In this document: piece after piece, positions 6,249-9,395 of the stretch
How positions within the stretch are numbered: position 1 is the first letter of the stretch
Layout of the letters: each line of letters begins with the position of its first letter
Origin: an uncultured Sutterella sp.
GTDB taxonomy: Bacteria > Pseudomonadota > Gammaproteobacteria > Burkholderiales > Burkholderiaceae_F
Direction of reading: 5' to 3'
Length of the DNA stretch: 9,395 nucleotides
Assembly: GCA_900554675.1 (NCBI GenBank)
Contig: USIM01000024.1
Coordinates: 1 to 9,395 of the forward strand
Notes under the pieces: generated by a model
The model's database searches: none
What the model was told of the DNA's origin: nothing
What the model saw: only the letters and a program-made list of their open reading frames with translations
Program-made: the position numbers and the translations under genes

Positions 6249-7553
6249 ATGAATAAACAAGAACTCAAAAACAAGGTCTTTGACGCCATTGACGCTCGCT
6301 TTGCCGACATCGAAGCCTTTGGTGAAAACATCTTCCAAGAACCTGAATTGGGCTTTAAAGAAAATGTCACGCAAGAAAAAGTGAAAAATGCACTTCAAGC
6401 CCTTGGGATGCAATGCGAGTGTGGCGCTGCGTTGACGGCTGTCAAAGCTCGTGCTAAAGGGAAGGCCTCTCGAAAGACTCTCGCGCTTTTAGCTGAGCTC
6501 GACGCCATCATCTGTCGTGATCACCCCAATAGCGATGCAAAGACGGGCGCAGCTCACTGCTGCGGTCACAACGTCCAATTAGCCAACCTTTTGGGCGTTG
6601 CCATGGCCTTTAAGGATGCCGATGTCATGAAGTACCTCGGAGGCGATGTGGTCTTTTTCGCCGTGCTCGCTGAAGAGTATGTTGAAATTGACTACCGCAA
6701 TGAACTCAAAAAAGAAGGAAAACTTCGCTATCTTGGCGGCAAGGCTCAATTGATTGCCGAAGGCGCCTTTGAAGACATTGACATGGCTATGCAAATGCAT
6801 GCCAATACGACCCAAGACGTTGAAGGCGATTTCGCGGTAGGCGCTTCCTGCAATGGCTTTATCGGCAAACTCATTGAATACCGCGGCAAGGCTGCTCACG
6901 CCGCTGGTGCTCCCGATCAAGGCGTCAACGCTTTAAACGCCGCCATGATGGGCGTAATGGGCGTTAACGCCATTCGTGAAACCTTTAGAGAAGCCGACTG
7001 CGTGCGTTTCCACCCGATTATCACTGCGGGCGGCGACTTGGTTAACGTCATCCCCGATCGCGTCAAAATGGAAAGCTACGTGCGCGCCTCTAATATTGAA
7101 GCGCTTGCCGGTTACAACAAAGCGATTAACCGCGCACTTAAGGCTGGTGCCGATGCCATTGGTGCTACGTGTGAAATCAAGGATTTGCCGGGCTACCTTC
7201 CGTTGCGTCCTGACGAAGCCTTTAAGGGGTTCTTGCGCGACAACGCTATTGAAATTTTTGGTGCCGAACACGTCTTTAACGGCGAACACTCCGCCGGCAG
7301 TACCGACATGGGCGATGTGAGTCACTTAATGCCTGTGGTTCACCCGTGGGTGGGTTGCGCTCGAGGCGTTTTACACGGCGCCAACTACGTCTTAGAAGAT
7401 CACAAGACCGCCTACAACAAAACGGTCAAGGTGCTTGCCGGTTGTATTATTGATTTGCTCTGGGACGATGCCGAAGAAGCGGTGAAGATTTGCGATAACT
7501 TTAAACCGATCCTCAATCGTGACTCTTATTGCGAATTCATGGATAAGATTTAA
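6249..7553 (+). CDS. M20 family (AbgB-like) amidohydrolase / aminoacylase
   Basis: The protein has 434 residues, typical for M20D enzymes, which use one or two metal ions to cleave amide bonds in N-acyl amino acids, dipeptides or p-aminobenzoyl-glutamate. Likely metal or catalytic residues are D85 in AELDAI, C105 and H107 in HCCGHN (the HxCGH signature), E142-E143 in LAEEY, H184 in MQMHAN and a C-terminal His (H376 in LHGAN). AGSTDMGDVSHL (349-360) is the AbgB-like signature. The dimerisation domain includes KAAHAAGAPDQGVNALNAA (214-232). The start is ATG 6249 with AGGA 8 bases upstream; a TTG two codons earlier is less likely. No signal peptide is seen, so it is cytosolic. As last gene of the operon it probably hydrolyses whatever the two membrane proteins import, as AbgA/AbgB do with AbgT. 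The exact acyl or amino group is unknown. Confidence 0.88.
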   Translation: MNKQELKNKVFDAIDARFADIEAFGENIFQEPELGFKENVTQEKVKNALQALGMQCECGAALTAVKARAKGKASRKTLALLAELDAIICRDHPNSDAKTGAAHCCGHNVQLANLLGVAMAFKDADVMKYLGGDVVFFAVLAEEYVEIDYRNELKKEGKLRYLGGKAQLIAEGAFEDIDMAMQMHANTTQDVEGDFAVGASCNGFIGKLIEYRGKAAHAAGAPDQGVNALNAAMMGVMGVNAIRETFREADCVRFHPIITAGGDLVNVIPDRVKMESYVRASNIEALAGYNKAINRALKAGADAIGATCEIKDLPGYLPLRPDEAFKGFLRDNAIEIFGAEHVFNGEHSAGSTDMGDVSHLMPVVHPWVGCARGVLHGANYVLEDHKTAYNKTVKVLAGCIIDLLWDDAEEAVKICDNFKPILNRDSYCEFMDKI

Positions 7554-7565
7554 TTAGAAGCATCT

Positions 7566-7612
7566 AAGTGCAAAAAAGGGAGCAGCCTCAAAACTGTTCC
7601 CTTTTTCCACTT
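7566..7612 (+). terminator. bidirectional terminator between convergent genes
   Basis: AAGTG...CACTT (7566-7570 with 7608-7612), A-run/T-run, then GGGAGCAG (7578-7585) with CTGTTCCC (7594-7601, one G-T pair) form a long stem around CCTCAAAA. T-rich arms on both strands let it end the amidohydrolase operon on + and the GntR gene on -. Confidence 0.85.
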
Positions 7613-7627
7613 AACCGGCACTTTTGA

Positions 7628-8290
7628 TTAGAGCGGCAACAATTGCGATTGTTCCATCAAGTGGGCACGCAAAAGGTCAGAGGCTTTTTGAGCTTCGCCC
7701 ATACGAATCGCATGCAAGATTTCACGTTCTTGACGGGCCACTTCTAAGAAAAAGGCCCGATCCATTTTGGCAACACGATGGGCAGTCTTTTCAAAGTAGG
7801 TGACCAAAACACCCGAGAAGACCTGTAAGACACGATTGCCACAGCCTTCTAATAATAGAAGGTGGAATTCTCGGTCAAAACGGTCAGCTACCAACGGTTC
7901 ATCGGCATGCTCTTCAATTTTATTGAGCGTACCCTCAAGGCGAGAGGCCAAAGCCGGCGTAATACGACGCGTGATTAAAGGCATCAAAGAGCATTCCACC
8001 AAAGCACGCGCCTCGATAAACTCCCCGATATCAAAATTGGCAACGTCAAAGCGCATTTGGATTTGATTTCGAAGACTGTTGGCCCCGACCTCACGAACGG
8101 TCGTTCCACGCTTGGGTGTTCGAACCAAAATCCCCATTTGCGTGAGCACGTCCAATTCTTTACGAATACGGTAACGCGTTACGCCGAATTGCTTAGCAAG
8201 CTCCGTTTCCGTGTCAATGCGTTCACCGTTTCTGGCTTGAGCTTGCAAGTGATCGCGAATCAGTTCGAACAAATTGTCGTTGCGTTGCAT
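7628..8290 (-). CDS. GntR family transcriptional regulator, FadR/FCD type
   Basis: The 220-residue protein has an N-terminal winged helix (about 1-68: ETELAKQFGVTRYRIRKELDVLTQMGILVRTPKRGTTV in two parts, residues 28-45 and 46-65) and an all-helical FCD ligand-binding domain (about 85-215). FCD marks are RALVECSL (95-102), FDREFHLLLLEGCGN (138-152, with D139 and H143 as expected metal ligands) and a final ARAHL-like RAHL (208-211, H210). The usual His in the E-H-R-x-I block appears to be Glu (E188), so metal binding may differ. Length is ordinary for the group. FCD regulators typically sense small organic acids and repress divergent or nearby transport and catabolic genes. It is convergent with the amidohydrolase and divergent from the second Dcu carrier; the 18-bp palindrome at 8398-8415 is a plausible operator. 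The ribosome binding site is weak. Confidence 0.9.
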   Translation of the reverse strand: MQRNDNLFELIRDHLQAQARNGERIDTETELAKQFGVTRYRIRKELDVLTQMGILVRTPKRGTTVREVGANSLRNQIQMRFDVANFDIGEFIEARALVECSLMPLITRRITPALASRLEGTLNKIEEHADEPLVADRFDREFHLLLLEGCGNRVLQVFSGVLVTYFEKTAHRVAKMDRAFFLEVARQEREILHAIRMGEAQKASDLLRAHLMEQSQLLPL

Positions 8291-8324
8291 TTTTGTTCTT
8301 TACAAAAAAATTGATACGTTTGTG

Positions 8325-8330
8325 ATTATA
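8325..8330 (-). promoter_or_regulatory. consensus -10 for the GntR gene
   Basis: Read on the minus strand this is TATAAT, 34 bases before the start codon at 8290. No good -35 is visible at 16-18 bases; GGTTAT or CGGTTA around 8347-8353 are the nearest. The 18-bp palindrome lies about 68 bases upstream of this -10. Confidence 0.45.
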
Positions 8331-8397
8331 GGACAATGTTCTCAAAATAACCGTAATCTCAATTACTTACAGGATTTCACCTAATAGGACGATTTTA

Positions 8398-8415
8398 TAA
8401 ATTGTCGACAATTTA
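8398..8415. promoter_or_regulatory. 18-bp perfect palindrome, candidate GntR operator
   Basis: TAAATTGTCGACAATTTA reads the same on both strands. Its centre TTGT-CG-ACAA fits the general GT...AC dyad used by GntR/FadR-type regulators. It lies between the GntR gene and the second Dcu gene. It is the best candidate for the binding site of the adjacent regulator. Confidence 0.6.
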
Positions 8416-8452
8416 GTAGATTCCCTACTACCATTACAAAAGTTATTGTAAT
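8414..8452. repeat. two further inverted repeats beside the main palindrome
   Basis: TAGTAG (8414-8419) is mirrored by CTACTA (8425-8430) with 5 bases between. ATTACAA (8433-8439) is mirrored by TTGTAAT (8446-8452) with 6 between. A smaller pair GTAAT/ATTAC (8353-8357, 8362-8366) lies on the GntR side. All may be binding sites for a dimeric regulator; they are AT-rich, so some may be chance. Confidence 0.4.
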
Positions 8453-8494
8453 AATCCTTGCTATTTTTCTAGGAAAAACGAATACTTATCAACA

Positions 8495-8549
8495 GATTGT
8501 CGAGCAATCCTCGGATTTTGTCGATATTTGTTCGAGTATTTGTCGTCGA
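8495..8549 (+). repeat. cluster of TTGTCGA-like motifs before the second Dcu gene
   Basis: TTGTCGA occurs at 8497-8503 and 8518-8524, and variants TTGTTCGA (8528-8535) and TTGTCGTCGA (8540-8549) follow. The same heptamer is the left half of the palindrome (8402-8408). GATTG-TCGAG-CAATC (8495-8509) is a dyad that looks like a degenerate copy of the palindrome. Spacing between copies is 95, 21, 10 and 12 bases. This suggests an array of regulator sites upstream of the carrier promoter. Confidence 0.5.
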
Positions 8550-8568
8550 ATTTTCGTTAAAAGACGCT

Positions 8569-8616
8569 TACAATTCGACCTAATTAATAGAGTGACCATT
8601 GTGCGGCGCTCTTTTT
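8569..8616 (+). promoter_or_regulatory. possible -10 and small attenuator-like hairpin before the second Dcu gene
   Basis: TACAAT (8569-8574) could be a -10, although no good -35 is found 16-18 bases upstream, as expected for an activator-dependent promoter. Downstream, AGAGTG (8589-8594) can pair with CGCTCT (8607-8612, one G-T pair), followed by TTTTC. This is a weak terminator-like element. The ribosome binding site AAGGA (8639-8643) is 6 bases before the ATG. Confidence 0.3.
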
Positions 8617-8649
8617 CTTATATCTTCTATCTACTTTCAAGGACAAAAA

Positions 8650-9395
8650 ATGGTCGATCTTGAGTTTTGGCTTCAGCTCGCCGTTGTGCTCTTCTGCCTT
8701 GCTGTCGGTGGCCGCTTCGGCGGTGTTGGCTTAGGTGCCGCCGGTGGTTTCGGTGTGAGCATTTTGGTTTTAGGCTTTGATATGCAACCGGGCTCTCCTC
8801 CGGTGTCTGTTTTGTTGATTATCACCGCAGTGATTGCTTGTACGAGTGTGTTGCAAGGCTCCGGTGGTTTGGACTTCTTGGTGGGCTTGGCTGAAAAGTT
8901 GCTTCGCAAGTGGCCTCGCGCCATTAACTTTGTGGGTCCGATCGTTTGCTCCATGTTCGTGATTTTCGTGGGTACGGCCTATGTGGCTTTTGCCGTTTAC
9001 CCGGTGGTCGCTGAAGTGGCAGCGTCGGCTAAGATTCGTCCGGAACGCGCTGTTTCTGCCTCTGTGATTTGCGCCGGTATCGGCGTGATGGCTAGCCCCA
9101 TGAGTGCTGCCATGGCCGCCATGGTGGGCATCATGTCCGCTTACGGCTACACGCTCTTAGACATCCTTTCTGTTTCTGTGCCGACGTACTTCATCGCCAT
9201 CCTCTGCGCTTGCTTGTCCGTAAACTGGCGCGGTAGCGAATTGGAAAAGGATCCCGTGTTCTTGCATCGTGTGGAAACGGGTCAATACACGGAATTGCAC
9301 GCTAACATTGCTGACCGCTTTAATGTTGAACCCTCTAAGGGTGCCAAGCTTGGCGTCTTGATCTTTGCCTTGGGTATCTTAACTTCCATCACGGT
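8650..9395 (+). CDS. second Dcu family C4-dicarboxylate transporter, 3' end outside the window
   Basis: The reading frame is open from ATG 8650 to the window end (248 codons seen of about 445 expected). It begins MVDLEFWLQLAV and matches the carrier at 1553 almost block for block: GGRFGGVGLGAAGG, QPGSPP, GGLDFLV, GTAYVAFAVYPVVAEVAAS and KIRPER, ASPMSAA. Both share the GTAY variant in place of the E. coli GTGN/GTGH. Differences concentrate in the middle loop (residues about 155-240) where substrate or regulation may diverge. AAGGA 6 bases upstream is a strong ribosome binding site. Divergent from the GntR gene and behind several palindromes, it is likely the controlled target of that regulator. 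It may open another catabolic cluster beyond the window. Confidence 0.9.
   Translation, partial: MVDLEFWLQLAVVLFCLAVGGRFGGVGLGAAGGFGVSILVLGFDMQPGSPPVSVLLIITAVIACTSVLQGSGGLDFLVGLAEKLLRKWPRAINFVGPIVCSMFVIFVGTAYVAFAVYPVVAEVAASAKIRPERAVSASVICAGIGVMASPMSAAMAAMVGIMSAYGYTLLDILSVSVPTYFIAILCACLSVNWRGSELEKDPVFLHRVETGQYTELHANIADRFNVEPSKGAKLGVLIFALGILTSIT

Noticed and set aside
6579..7325. Minus-strand and alternative-frame ORFs within the amidohydrolase gene
   Set aside because: The amidohydrolase frame carries all catalytic motifs; the others have none.
8291..8649. Small RNA, tRNA or replication origin in the AT-rich divergent region
   Set aside because: No cloverleaf, DnaA-box series or clear terminator was found; palindromes fit regulator sites better.
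1..9395. CRISPR array, insertion sequence, phage or attachment site
   Set aside because: No regularly spaced repeats, transposase motifs, integrase or terminal inverted repeats were seen.

Overview
The window looks like chromosome of an anaerobic or microaerophilic betaproteobacterium of the Sutterellaceae type (Sutterella, Parasutterella and relatives). This is inferred from protein flavour (Dcu carriers, MmgE/PrpD, DUF3100-like carrier, FCD-type GntR regulator) and from codon use: strong preference for CAA and GAA in the well-biased genes. No marker gene proves the taxon, and I see no mobile element, tRNA, rRNA or CRISPR.

Region A (1-4434), all on +, holds an argininosuccinate-lyase family enzyme (88-1485), a Dcu-type C4-dicarboxylate carrier (1553-2887) and an MmgE/PrpD family protein (2971-4377). 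Each gene is followed by a hairpin; the last is a strong intrinsic terminator. My reading is a fumarate-yielding module. The MmgE/PrpD protein would epimerise or dehydrate a C4-C6 acid, the lyase would split an N- (or S-) succinyl compound into amine plus fumarate, and the carrier would exchange dicarboxylates. Iminodisuccinate breakdown is a known precedent that uses the same two enzyme families. A plain argH next to unrelated genes is the conservative alternative.

Region B (4435-7612), also on +, starts with a roughly 490-base leader. It has a sigma70-like promoter, a 43-codon ORF with a good ribosome binding site whose last 17 codons are 12 Ser, 3 Thr and 2 Arg, hairpins, and a C-rich G-poor stretch. 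This resembles a peptide-controlled attenuator. It precedes a DUF3100-like membrane protein (4928-5743), a small membrane protein (5770-6234) and an AbgB-like M20 amidohydrolase (6249-7553). The layout suggests uptake of an amide-linked amino acid conjugate by a two-part carrier and cytosolic hydrolysis.

Region C (7613-9395) has a convergent GntR/FCD regulator on - (7628-8290). A 359-base divergent intergenic region follows, with an 18-bp perfect palindrome and repeated TTGTCGA motifs. A second Dcu carrier on + (8650-9395) is cut by the window end and is closely related to the first one. The regulator probably controls itself and this second carrier.
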